NCBI RefSeq assembly: GCF_958298935.1
Contig: NC_084940.1
Coordinates: 21,385,146-21,449,145 of the forward strand
Direction: 5' to 3'
DNA from: Phragmites australis
Lineage: Eukaryota; Streptophyta; Magnoliopsida; Poales; Poaceae
DNA length: 64,000 nucleotides
The notes beneath the pieces are model-generated. The model did not search any database and was not told where the DNA came from. It saw only the letters and a list, made by a program, of their open reading frames with translations. Positions 24,546 to 35,477 of the stretch are shown piece after piece. The stretch's first letter is position 1, and every line of letters starts with the position of its first letter. A program made the position numbers and the translations under genes.

Positions 24546-25270
24546 TTTTGTAACAATCCATGTGCATAATATGAAGGAACAAATCTAGCATCCACAATTC
24601 TTTTTAAATCATCCCTAGTTGTGGTGTAGTACTTGGATATGTACGATAATATTCACTCCACCACTGAGAAGAAAAATTAGTTAAATCGCTAGTAGTAGCC
24701 TTGACCCTTTTATTTATAGGAAATTCATGGCAACCAAATTTTTTATCTACAACTAATTCTCAGGTAAGATAAGCATCAGGCTCATATTTACCATAAAAGG
24801 GGCCCATAGTGAATTTAATTTTGCCAGGCAAATCATCATTATTACGTACCTCTCAACATGGGCACAAAGGTCCCATGCCATGTTGATTGCATTGAAGGTG
24901 GCATCTCTAACGATCGCTGCATTTGTTGGCATCACCAAGCTCAGTATCAATGACGTATTCATCACTGTTATCATCCATCTCACTACCCAAAATGTTGTTG
25001 TTTTTGGTAGTAGCAGAAGGAGGAGGTCGCCCCATCGCATCAATTCAGCTTATGATTTCTGCAAGTGTTGACAGTGCCTACAGAAGCTTCCAGAGTTGTA
25101 ATTTTAGTGTTGGTTGAAATATGCGCCATCTTTAACTGACCAAGGTGGTCATTTGTGACTCGTATGCCCTACTCAAGCGCTTCCATTATCACCCAAGATG
25201 TGATATGATTCCTCTAGTATGTGATGAATGGAATGATGCATCCTCCGGGTGTTCATCTGGTCATGGCATG
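24546..25270 (-). pseudogene. CRM-like gag fragment
   Basis: The N-terminal half of a Gag resembles that of the CRM-like element at 49529-51040. Minus-strand reading gives KIKFTMGPFYGKYEPDAYLT, then VDKKFGCHEFPINKRVKATT and QWWSEYYRTY, parallel to KIKFSMPPFDGAYDADAYLN in the complete element. Several in-frame stops are present, and a Trp codon within the core is lost. The fragment is cut at its left (C-terminal) side next to the Tekay-A LTR. The right side has the same start-region words (GGTTAGTAGA, ATCAACTACTAGG) as 51041-51090. Confidence 0.65.
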
Positions 25271-26490
25271 GTTAGTAGAAGACAATAAATAAATCACAAT
25301 AATATTATGTTCCTATCAACTACTAGGATGGGGTTTAAAAGGCCACTCCACTCAACTTTTAATCAAGCACTTACGCATTCTTACCAAGCTAAACAGGAAG
25401 ATGACATGCACTGATGACCCCAAATCACTCCTCCTGAAGAGTGATAGTATTGATTGCCTTGGAACAAAAAAGCGTGTCTAATGGTAGCAAGATTTGTGAA
25501 GTTAGGAGGGCTTCCCTATTCTAGAAAATGCCACAACCACATTAGTCAAAGCATGTTGAGAAATCACTCAACAATGGTACTTTGCTGGTCCTAGGCTAGG
25601 CCATACTAGAGACACGAGTCTAGACACAAACGAAGTCACGACACAGCACAAACCTGGAAAGAAAACATAATTCATGTGATTTTTTTTCTTTTTTCCTCTT
25701 CTTCTCTCTTTTTTCTTTTTTTTAACCTTACAAACTCACTCGATAGTTCTATCGAAGGACAAACCACACACTAGACCACAGTAAATTGCATGATCTAGTG
25801 TAACACTAGTAGGTAGGATTGAAAGGGTCACAAAGTTGGAAACTGCCATTGAAAGATTTTTGCCATCTGTGTAGCACTAACATTCAAATCTAGCACTCTA
25901 TCTCCAAAAAATTTCAGTCAATTCGGATAAGTTTAGTTTTTTACCAAAAACTTCAGAGGGTCTTGTCGATGGCAGTCTTTTGAGCCTTTGGGGGGAGGGG
26001 TCAAGAAAGCTACCGGTGTAAACACAACTATTTTTTTTAGATGTTCCTCCTCATTAGCTTCAAAAGTAGAGGTTGTACGTCGAAATTGAACTCTATATGC
26101 AAAAGTTATGTTTGTTTTACCGAACAATATGCGGATTGGTCTCCATATCCAACACCGACTCAGTTTTGAAGCTTTCCTTATCTCTAACCGACTTGATTTT
26201 GAAGCTCTACTTATCTCTAACTGATTCAGTTTGGAAGCTCTCCTTATCTCTAAACGACTCAATTTCCTTATCTATGTCTACTCTCTTGGCGCAGCAAACA
26301 AAGTAGCATGGTGGTGGCGAAGATGATGTTGGCTGTGGCGTGGAGATGATGTTGGACGGTGATCACAGCGGCGTGGTGAGGTAATGGTTGCTGCGGCAGT
26401 GGCATTACACAATGTGAAAAGAACTCAAAACTCTAAGGGAACTAGACACTAAGATCAGCAACTCGACATGGTGATGCAACTGACGATAAG
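25271..26490 (-). other. Leader remnant of a CRM-like element
   Basis: This is weakly similar to 51041-52260: the same order of short matching words and a pyrimidine-rich patch near 25680-25730. It is non-coding. It contains a 33-bp minisatellite (26157-26272). No LTR or primer-binding site is found at its right end, so this is a two-ended fragment. Confidence 0.45.
26157..26272. repeat. 33-bp tandem repeat, about 3.5 units
   Basis: Units start at 26157, 26190, 26223 and 26256 (GACTCAGTTTTGAAGCT...CTTATCTCTAA) with a few substitutions. On the minus strand the unit is 11 codons (RLEIRKASKLS-like), making a frame at 25933-26262 look repetitive. Confidence 0.85.
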
Positions 26491-26690
26491 AACAATTGGG
26501 TTGAAGTTCTTAGTCATCCATTGTCATAACTTTGGCTGAAACGCAGAGACATTTCTTCAATTGCGAGACATGGAAGATGTTGTTCATGCCGGATAGGGAT
26601 GGAGGTAGCTCCGGCTGATAGTCCACCTTGCCATGCCGGGCAACAATTTGGAAAGGGTCAACATATCGTGGAACCAAATTTCCTTTTATT
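26491..26690 (-). pseudogene. Tekay-C integrase/chromodomain C-terminal fragment
   Basis: Minus-strand reading gives GNLVPRYVDPFQIV, VDYQPELPPSLSGMNNIFHV and SQLKKCLCVS, the integrase C-terminal module leading into a chromodomain, as in Tekay-A's damaged tail near 5000-5130. It is fused directly to the leader ORF at about 26690, so gag, protease, RT, RNase H and most of integrase have been deleted. Confidence 0.65.
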
Positions 26691-27078
26691 TCAAAATGCC
26701 AAATTCCTTGCAGAGAACAACCAGAACCTGGTGGGCAGCGTCCTCGATGCTAGCCTCAAAGGTAGCTCTGGGGGCGATGGCAGAGTGAACACGTCAAACT
26801 CAATGAGTGTCATCGTCGGTGACCTTATAGAACTTAGTGACTTGCACTGTCCAAGAGTAGCCATGGTCACCAAGGGGAATCCTGACCCCCTTGTAGACTA
26901 GGGCCTCGTGGAAGCCAAGTCCCTGAATCAGGTACCATAGTATGCGGGGAAAGTAGCTGATGTGCTATCTGTCAGAGTAAAACTCAATAGGGAATTAGAG
27001 CACCCACCCAACACCAGCGGTAACCTCCTGAGCAAAGACCACAACACGCTTGCGCGGGGTCATCTTCATGCGGGCTAT
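26691..27078 (-). pseudogene. Leader ORF with H3-like start, second copy (Tekay-C)
   Basis: This is the same kind of protein as at 9530-10270, in one frame from 27078 with four stops. The first codon is ATA where the other copy has ATG, followed by ARMKMTPRKRVVV, which keeps Ala-Arg-x-Lys and Arg-Lys at H3 positions 1, 2, 4, 8 and 9. The shared domain then reads LIQGLGFHEALVYKGV, LGDHGYSW, KVTDDDTH, RVHSAIAPRATFEA and AAHQVLVVLCKEFG. All four stops (TAA, TAG, TGA, TGA) are one C-to-T step from Gln or Arg codons. The frame is cut at the deletion junction at 26690, before any coiled coil. Matching both the tail and the domain in a diverged element supports this as a real protein of these retrotransposons. 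Function is unknown. Confidence 0.7.
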
Positions 27079-27246
27079 CTACAAATTTTTAAACAAGAAA
27101 GAAAATTAGTAACAACTTTTATAAAGAGCAATAATAGATAGAGGAAGGCATAACTGAAAAGAAAATGATTTTATAAAATATAGTTTGTACAAATATAAGT
27201 CCTTAAGACGTCCCTTTCTAACTAGGCTATGTCCTACGATCAGCAC

Positions 27247-27259
27247 GGTTCTGATACCA
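27247..27259 (-). other. Primer-binding site, Tekay-C
   Basis: The minus strand reads TGGTATCAGAACC, four bases from the LTR end at 27264. Confidence 0.85.
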
Positions 27260-27263
27260 CTTC

Positions 27264-29790
27264 TGTAACACCCAATTTCAAATGAACAAGACCGAGTACA
27301 CCCACATGTATGTCAAGATCAAGTTTCATACATGCGTTACATTATCAGTGTATCATCACAGTGCCACAATTACATTATCATCATATTGATTAAAAAAGGA
27401 CCCGCAGGTCTTAATAAAAGCACAACCGAAAGTAATTCTATCGCTAGAGGGTCTCCCATCTGCCACAGGCATCAACCGAGGGAACACTAGCCTAAAACAA
27501 GAACTCAGGGTTGAAATCGTCTTCATCAAAGGGTGCAGCTTCATTCTTGCCTTCTAAACAATGGTAGAATACAAGAGAGGCAACAAAAGGTGTGAGTACA
27601 TAATGTACTTTGCAAGTGTAGGGAATCATGACATGGGGCTTAAGACAAGAAATGTTAGACACTGGTTTACTGCACTAAGCAACCTTAACCTATAACTCCA
27701 ACAAAAGATATCCCATTTACTAAGTGTGAAGACACCACTTAAACAAGAGGAACAGCTCATATGACTCCATCCTGACTACCAAGACTCACCAGTAATCCCA
27801 TTACCTGGCTACTAGACCATCAATCCTAGATCCCTGATCCCAACTAATCAAGAAGAAGTCCAAACTGATTTAGACCGTGAGCACAGCTGATATATCAGTT
27901 TTTATACTTTGCAGAGTTTACATACTTTACCCATGAGTCGTGATCAACTCTTTTGCCGGTACCCATCGGTACATTACACACTTCCGAGGTGTGTGCCTAG
28001 AGATCACTACAGGGTCATTAAAAAGCTCCCACTGACCTGTAAGCAGCCACTAAGGTTTCATCGCTAACAGTGATCCCATTACTGCAAAGGCCCCCTCTTG
28101 TGCCACTCAATCATCCATTAGTACCCACAGAACCGGAGGGGTGGCTAATTAATTAGCCTGGTCATGCCCATATAAGTCTTGTGGTTGCGCTGTTTAGCCC
28201 GGTTAGATATTCCAAGAACTGGTCCTTAGGATCCCACACAAGTACAAACCACAACCCAACTGTGCATTTCCCACATACATGCATTGCCTCACCATCATCA
28301 AGACAACCATCCGGCTAGGATCCCTAACTTATATGTTGCTACAAAAATTACCACTCTCGGTTCATGTGCATAGATATTAATTATATTTAAATTATAACCC
28401 AACCATGATAGCGATTAGCGTATCTACCCATTATTCCATAGACTCATACAATGGCGACAAGGAAAAAATGATACAAATACTAGTAAACCCTAATCAGGGG
28501 ATTCCAATTTAGGCAAGCATGATAGAGGATAAAAAACTAACATACAACCCTAGGTTAGGTGCAAAATGAGCAAGGACACTTGCCTTTAGTGGAGAGTTTC
28601 TCAAAATCTTCAAAAGCTTGGTCCTGAAGGTTCACGAACTGCTCACCTGCTATTTATTGGCATACTGGAAAGCACACATAACACTATCTAAGAAACAATA
28701 TATCAAACCATAGTAAAACATAGTAAAAACCCTATAAAAAGAATCTACAAGTTGCTATGAGAATTTGAGCACAGAGATCACGTAAAACGAAGCTACAAGC
28801 AAAATGTTATGAGGGTTTAAAGATCTAGGGGCTTTTCCGCAAAAGATAAGGGCTAAAATTAATATCCAAACAAAAGTATAGGGGGTTTACTACAAATAGA
28901 CAATACCTAATATTAAAATGAAAAAGGTTGGGGGGGTTTGGTTAATCGGTGGTGGTACTGCACAGGATGAGGGTGCAGGCTATGGCGGTGCACGGCCGGA
29001 GGCTCACTGGAGTTTAGCAGAATCGCGCCTCTAGGCTCCACTGGCAACGAGAAAAGACGCAAAAGAGAGAGGGGAGCACAGGGGTTCTCACCATGGGGTT
29101 TTCAACATCAGAGAGGCACGATGGACGACTGGCGATGGCGAGGTACGGCCGGTGAAGCTCGACTTTGTTGTGGGAGGCTTCCAATGGCGGAGAGAGGTTG
29201 GGGTCTAGGGTTTAGGGCACCTTGTGCACCTGCACACAAAGAGGGAACCAGCTTGATCAAGGAGGGCTCAACGGCAGACAACCGGGACGGGGCAGAGCCG
29301 CTCATCGGAAGTGAAGAAGATGATGGCGCCGATGGTGCTACAGGTGAATAGACAAGGCGTGAGTGGGTGGAGGACGTGCAGAAACTCAGTTTCAGTGGCG
29401 ACATTCTTATAGGAAGGGAGGGAGCGGAGCGGCTGGAGCGCAGAGGAGAAACAGCTAGCATCATTGGCCATTATGACCATCAGTTTTTTCATTGATTCAG
29501 GCATTGAGAGAGGGGTTGAAGAGGGGGAACTGATAGGGGCGACTTGATTGGGCTTAAAACCGCAGATTTGGTTGTTTCGAGTAGGAGCGAAGGCGCGGGG
29601 ACGCTCCGGATTCACGATGGATGGCAGAGGGTATTGGGGCAGCCGGAAGTGGGGGATGATACGTGGGCCCTACATGTCGGTGAGGGACGGGGTGCCCGCG
29701 GGCTTCCTGGCTAAGATGGGCTTAGCCGACCAGCACGCGGGGGAACGGCTGGGCCACAGCCCAAGTGAGGTGAGGGAGGGAGAGGCGACC

Positions 29791-29842
<52 letters not shown>

Positions 29843-30002
29843 TGGATTGGGTTGGGTTTTAGGTAGGTTTTGGCCCAGTTAGGTTTAGGAAATTGCATTC
29901 TTTTTATTTTCAAACAATTTTTGCAAAGAGCTTCCAAACGAGCACCTTAGCGAAATCTTGTAAATATTTTCCACATATAAAAACCTAAGGGGGGGGGAGG
30001 TT
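27264..30002 (-). repeat. 5' LTR of Tekay-C, start truncated
   Basis: On the minus strand it ends ...GGGTGTTACA at 27264, next to the primer-binding site. Blocks 27900-28200 match 11098-11400 and 3043-3340 of Tekay-A (landmarks: TTTACCCATGAGTCGTGATC, the taattaattagcc block, ACTGGTCCTTAGGATC). Its upstream end is cut by the family-D LTR at 30003. Frames at 29108-29464, 29268-29615, 29548-29793 and 29722-29937 are LTR sequence without coding support. Confidence 0.75.
29795..29841. repeat. AG/CT microsatellite
   Basis: About 23 AG units lie in the upstream part of the Tekay-C LTR. Confidence 0.95.
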
Positions 30003-33000
30003 TGTCACGTCCCGAAATCCGTAATTGTGTGTTTAATATTAAACATGTGTCATTTGAGTCATATTCGAATTTGGATCACTTTCGATCGCCTAATTGGAAT
30101 TTGAGCTGCAGTTATGTGATCAGATTCCCCTAAGGAATTAAATCATGACATAAAAATTTTCAGCATTTTTGGAGCGCAATAGCACCTCAATTTAGATTAA
30201 TGAAGTGAGCGGAAAGAAAATTGGAGAGACAATTGAATTAGAAGCAAATTCGGACTTTTTCTCTAACTTGTGGGGCCCACATGAGGGAAATATCTCTCTC
30301 TCACTCAAAAGGAGGCAGCCCACCCTCTCTCTCTCCTCCATCACTCCCCATGTGCTCCTCTCTCTCCAACCGGCCACACGACAGAGGAGCCCCCACTCTC
30401 ACTCTCCCACCTCTCTCTCTCTAACTCTCCCTTTTCCCCTGGGTTCCCGCCACTACAAGACAAGCCAAGGTGCGTATGTGGTACCCACGCGACCACACGC
30501 TCGAGAGCTACTCATCCGTCCAATTCATTTTTGTTTTCCCGAAGGATTCGAGCTGGTTTTGATTGTTTTAGGTGTTCTAGGTTGAAACACTTGGAGCACC
30601 GAAGTTCTTCTTCGTCCCGAGCGTTTCACTTCTTCCCGAAGGTCGCAAAGCGGGACAAAAGCATCCTTGGTGAGTCTCCTAGGCTTCCCATGGCATGAAC
30701 TTGCATTTGGATGGTCGATTTGGATTTTAGATCGCTTTTTGAGAAATCAACCGTTCTTGAGGTTTAGAAGAAAAGAGAGGATTTTAGATGAGATTTGATG
30801 TAGGAATTGAGTTGCTAGGTGGTTAAGTGAGTTCTAGACTCTCTAAACTCTCTCAAACGTATCCCCTTTTGGGTTGGAGAACATCGCAAATCAATTGGAC
30901 AAAGTTCTGCCCCAAATAGGGAAAGTTCTGGAAAGTTTGGAACCTCCGGACAATTTTTTGGAGGTTCTGCAGTGCGGAGTATCCATGAAAATGTGCGGAT
31001 AGTCCGGAAAAATGCGGAGGTTCCGCATAAAAGTGTGGAGGGTCCGGAGTAACTATTCATCAGGCGCATAGAGGCTTATAAAATTCATAATTAGTTCATC
31101 CGAACTCTAAACGACGTGAGACTAGTTGCGTTATTTTCATATGAGTATGAACTACGTGTTAAAAGTGTTGGAGCTCCATTAAATACTTTTAATAATTGAT
31201 GAGTTAATTAAATGTGTTTCTGCTTGTTTAAATCACCGATAATCAATACCATCTCCGAAAATTGTGAAAACACTTGGGCAATTCATGTTTTGTGCATCTT
31301 ATGGCATGCATTGTTGCATTTCATCCATACTCATGGCATTGCACGCATTATTCTTTTTAGAGAACGCTAATCCGATGATCCCAACGAGCGAGGGCGGTCT
31401 AGAGGCACCCCACCTTTCTGATCCAAGGCAGTAAGGCAAGTATCTATCATATTGCATCGTGTTAACTTGAAAGTCTAAAGTGTTATCTATGCTTATGTAT
31501 GTATGCATGGGTCAGGTACTGTCGGAGGATTAACTCCTATCGCAGGGATCCTGAGAGACCCCTTTTTAGAGATTCGGCCGGGGGGATGATCCTGAATAAG
31601 TTTGGGACTGACACTGCGGCGGGAGCAGTTTGGGGATGTCAGGCCGCGCACGCCCATTAAATACGGCCTCGGACCTCTGACTGATTGACACCTCATCGGC
31701 AGGCCCCTCGGGGGCCCTTCTGGGTTGTCAGGGCACCGAGTGCTCGGGGGTACTGTTCACCTCCCCGAGCACCCTCTCTCGAGAATGTCTACCCTTGCCC
31801 TCGGGGTACCGGACGCTCGGGGGCACTGTTTACCTCCCCGAGCACTCTCTCCCGAGCACTCTCGCACGAACCTTCGGGGAACCGAGTGCTCGGGGGCTGC
31901 CACGTGCAACCCTGAGCACTCTCTCCCTAGCACTTTGGCACTGACCCTCAGGGAACCGGGCGCACGGGGGCTGCCGCACGCAGCCCCCTGAGCACTCTCT
32001 CCCGGAACTTAGCTCTTCTGATCGTCGGGGGACTAGGGTGCTCGAGCGTGACCGGGCACCTCCCCGAGCACTTTCTTCCCGGTACTTGGACTCTGCGGGT
32101 CATCAGGGAACTGGGGTGCTCGGGGACCAGAGGCTGTGGCCCCGAGCACCTTCTCCCAGAACTTAGATTTTCCTCAGCCCGCGGGAGGGACCTCGCGGGA
32201 TGGTGACACGTGGCAGACGGCTGGCCTGGCCTCGGACCTCAGGGACCCCCGGTTCCTGATACACCGACAGGTACCCTTGGGTAGAACCTATGCCTTTCCA
32301 TTCTTCTACCTTGGTCATGAGTTCATGTGTGTTCCTTAAAGCCTAGAGGTGATGTGGATGTCTAAAGGTCTTCGCTATGGTAGGCAATGCTTAGGTATTT
32401 TAGTAGAAGTCAAACGACGGCGTTTTCCGTTGTTCAAGAGAATAGGATCTACTACTGTTTATAATTACATGTTGTTGGTGATGGTATGATTGGTGAGTGG
32501 TGAGTATGAGACAAGATGTGGGCGGTGTTAGGGGTGTCGTCTGCCTCGGTGGAAAGTCCAGAGGCAGGTCGGGAGAGGAAACCCAAGCACCATAGACCGC
32601 TTGCATTGTTTAAGGCTGATCGTCAGGGTTGTTGGCTTTAGTACTTACCTTACTCACCACATGCCGATCTAATGGTAAGGCGAGCTGAATACCTTCACAG
32701 TTGTGGCTTTGTGGGCGTGAACATTGACGGTGTGAGCGGGCGGGCTTTTAAGCGGTACTAGTTTGCTCCGGGAGTAGTTCTAGTATCGCCGCACCGAGCG
32801 ATACATGCCCCACACGGTTAGGGCTGGTTGGGAAAGGTTGTCACGAGTACCCCCTTGTGTGAACTTTGGCCGATGGCACAAGCCGAATGGTCCTCGTGTC
32901 GTGTGGGTCCAGGAGTATCCCCCTGCAGGGCGTATAAACAATTTGAACTGCCACGCTCTTAGTCAAGAGCATGCTATTGTTTCATCTACACCCGGTCGTA

Positions 33001-33566
33001 GAGTTCTCATTGTGGTTTGTGGAAGATGGCATGAGGTTGATGGTTGGGCATGTGATTATGGTCTGGGTATGGTGGTTGGTGGTTTGAGTTGGCACTTATT
33101 CACATTGATATACTTGTTGTTACATTTACATATGCTCAGTTGTTGGTTATGGCAGGGTAGTTTCATATAAGTTGGTTAAGTTAGTTGCTCACACCTATGT
33201 CTAGGATGCTTACCGCTTAATTAACTTAACCATGTTTAAGTCTTGTTACTAGCTTAAATGCATGATCCTTGGAGTCAGGAATATGTTTACCCATATTGTG
33301 TAAGACTTCCGAGTATCTTCGTACTCAGGGTGCTACCCTTAAGTTGATGCAGGTTCGCGGGTCGGCGAGGAAGAGGCGGTGTTCGGCTACTTTGTGCCTT
33401 TCGATCAGGGTGGTGGGCAGAAGTAGCACACTCTACTCTGAACTCAGTGTTTTGGTATGGAACCTAAGGGCATGTGGCTCCATATCCTTTTGTTGTATAG
33501 TTTTCTTCCACTGCGTAGTTGTTGTTTCCTTTTTGTTGTAAATTGTGGAAACAACTGCATGTTTAA
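30003..33566 (+). repeat. Truncated LTR, family D copy 1
   Basis: It starts TGTCACGTCCCGAAATCCG and is homologous along its length to 56623-59790, the 5' LTR of the young element at right. The match ends at GCATGTTTAA (33566), so the last 210 bp of the LTR and any interior are missing. It carries a nested solo LTR at 31520-32269. Around 30925-31050, where the other copy has a GAGCAC array, it has CCGGAG/TCCGG words. Confidence 0.85.
31520..32269 (+). mobile_element. Solo LTR, probable Tat-lineage Ty3/gypsy
   Basis: The element is 750 bp, TGTCGGAGGATTAACTCC...ATACACCGACA, with inverted ends TGTCGG/CCGACA and a perfect 5-bp duplication GGTAC at 31515-31519 and 32270-32274. The homologous LTR at 58497 lacks it (TCGGGTACTGAG), which proves the insertion. 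It contains repeated GTGCTCGGGG/CCCCGAGCAC words. TGTCGG ends are usual for grass Tat/RIRE2-like LTRs, and the Tat pol fragment at 52858 carries the same repeat words; the lineage is therefore inferred. Orientation is not certain. The frames at 31685-31991 are repeat translations. Confidence 0.85.
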
Positions 33567-35477
33567 AGCCCTCTTTTGTGGCTTATAGTTTCCAACATGT
33601 TTTCACCCTTCCCTTTCACTACACATCTCATACCACTAACTAAATGGTTTTGGCTTTGCCGTCCTCACACATCCACTCTTCTATTTCGCATGCACAAAAA
33701 CTGAAATCCACTAATTAATAGGCTAAGCCTGTCCCATAGCAGGTGTCGTGGTTGGTACGATATTTCTTGGGTTGTCGCTCCACGAACTGGTCCTTACTTA
33801 GGTCACTTGAGCAAACACTAAACTAACTACATAACCATCATCATCAACAATACTACATTGCTCAAGGCCTAAGGTTCCATGATGCTATACCATTACCAAA
33901 ATTCCTAACTCATAGTTGCATAGTTCATTAGTCATGTTCAACCATCAACTCATCCGTACCCTTGTGTGAAGCTAAGCATAAGCTACCCCACATAACCACT
34001 ACTGATAACTAGGCGACAAGGAATATATGGAACATGGTACTACAAGTAAATAGGATTCAGTATTAATAGCATGCATGTTTGAAATAAAGAACGCATTTGA
34101 AAAACTAGGACCAGAATGTTCAAGGGCACTTGCTTCTTCCAACTTGCTGCTCAGACTCTTCAAACACATGGTCCTGGGGATTCTCAAACTGCTCCTCATC
34201 TACTCTCAAAACACACCAAAAAAGCACACAATAGAACTAACTAAGAACAGTACATCAAATAGTAGCTAACATCTATAAAAAATATATTAATAGATAGTAC
34301 AAGCTGCTACAAACACGAGAGCGAGTAAATCATCTAAATCAGAGCTAGGATGAGAAAATTACGCTAAAACAAGTTTAAGGTTAAATCTAAAAATGAAATG
34401 GAGTTGTTTTGAATAAAATAGAAAGGTCAGGGGCCCTTTTTAAAAAAATAGAGGGACCTATATGCAAATATGAGAAAATTTAGGTACTAAGATGTAAAAA
34501 GATAGGGGCTTTTAGGTAATTATAGAAAAGTTTAGGGGCTAAAGTGTAAAAGTGCCACTTTGAAAATAAACCTAAAGGCTTGTAGATGTGGCATGACACG
34601 TCAGCAAATTGGATGACACTGCCAGCTGATGTAGACGATGACGTGGCTCTAGGCGGCTAACTGGATTAAGGAGGCCACGTGGCATCACGTGATTGGCTCG
34701 GGCAAAGGGGTATTTTGGATCTAATCATGGCCATCTATCTCAGATCTGATGGCTGAGAATTGGAGAGAGGGTTAGCCGGCTAGCGGCTTGGACCAAGACA
34801 ATAGTGGGAGGGGATTAGTGGCTGTGGACGGCCGGAGTCTTACCGGAAATGCGCTCTAGCTCACTGGCAGCGAAGGCAAGCGACAGAAAAGCACCACGGG
34901 AGGGTAGCAAACTCACCTAGGGCTTCGGCGTCTTTGGGAAGGTGGTGGAAAGTGCTAGCGGCATGAAGAGCAGTGGAGAGGCGACATGAAGTGGCGGGAT
35001 CGACTCCGCGTGAGCACGTGGAGCCTGATGTGCGCTCTGGTGCAGCAATGCGCAGCTAGAATAGCCGGCTGGCCCAGTGCGCGGCTCAAGCAGGAGGGGA
35101 GGCCGGTAGAAGGAGAGAAGAGAATGGGCTTGGCCCAGGAGAAGAAAGAAAGAATGGGCTGGATTGAAAAGGGGAAAAAGAAAAGGAGAAAAGGAAGATA
35201 TTTGGCCCGAGGAGGGAAAAAGACATTTTCTTTTATAGAAACATTTTTCAACTTTTCAAAAACTCAAACGGCGCACCTCGAGATTTCAAAAATTCATTTC
35301 CCACACAATGAAAACTCTAATGCATCTATTCCAGCATGAATGCAACACAAAAATATATCCTAAGACAAAAATTAAATTTATTTGAAAAATTAGGTTTTGA
35401 TGCCTATTTATTTTAAACCCTAATTAAGTTCTATCAAAATTTTAGGGAATTACAAAATAAAAAAATTAGGGTGTTAC
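33567..35477 (-). repeat. Partial Tekay-type LTR, 3' end missing
   Basis: The right end reads GGGTGTTACA, i.e. on the minus strand the LTR starts TGTAACACCC. Similarity to the family-B and Tekay-A LTRs includes 33745-33900 (GGGTTGTCGCTCCACGAACTGG, TTGAGCAAACACTAAAC) and the usual run of 'aggggctaaaagt' words at 34430-34560. The left part abuts the truncated family-D LTR at 33566/33567 with no target duplication, suggesting a deletion junction. The minus-strand frame at 34955-35251 and the plus-strand frame at 34986-35339 have no coding support. Confidence 0.65.

Noticed and set aside
29108..29793. Overlapping 76-118 codon ORFs near the AG array
   Set aside because: Open on both strands in GC-rich LTR DNA, not conserved in frame with the Tekay-A LTRs.
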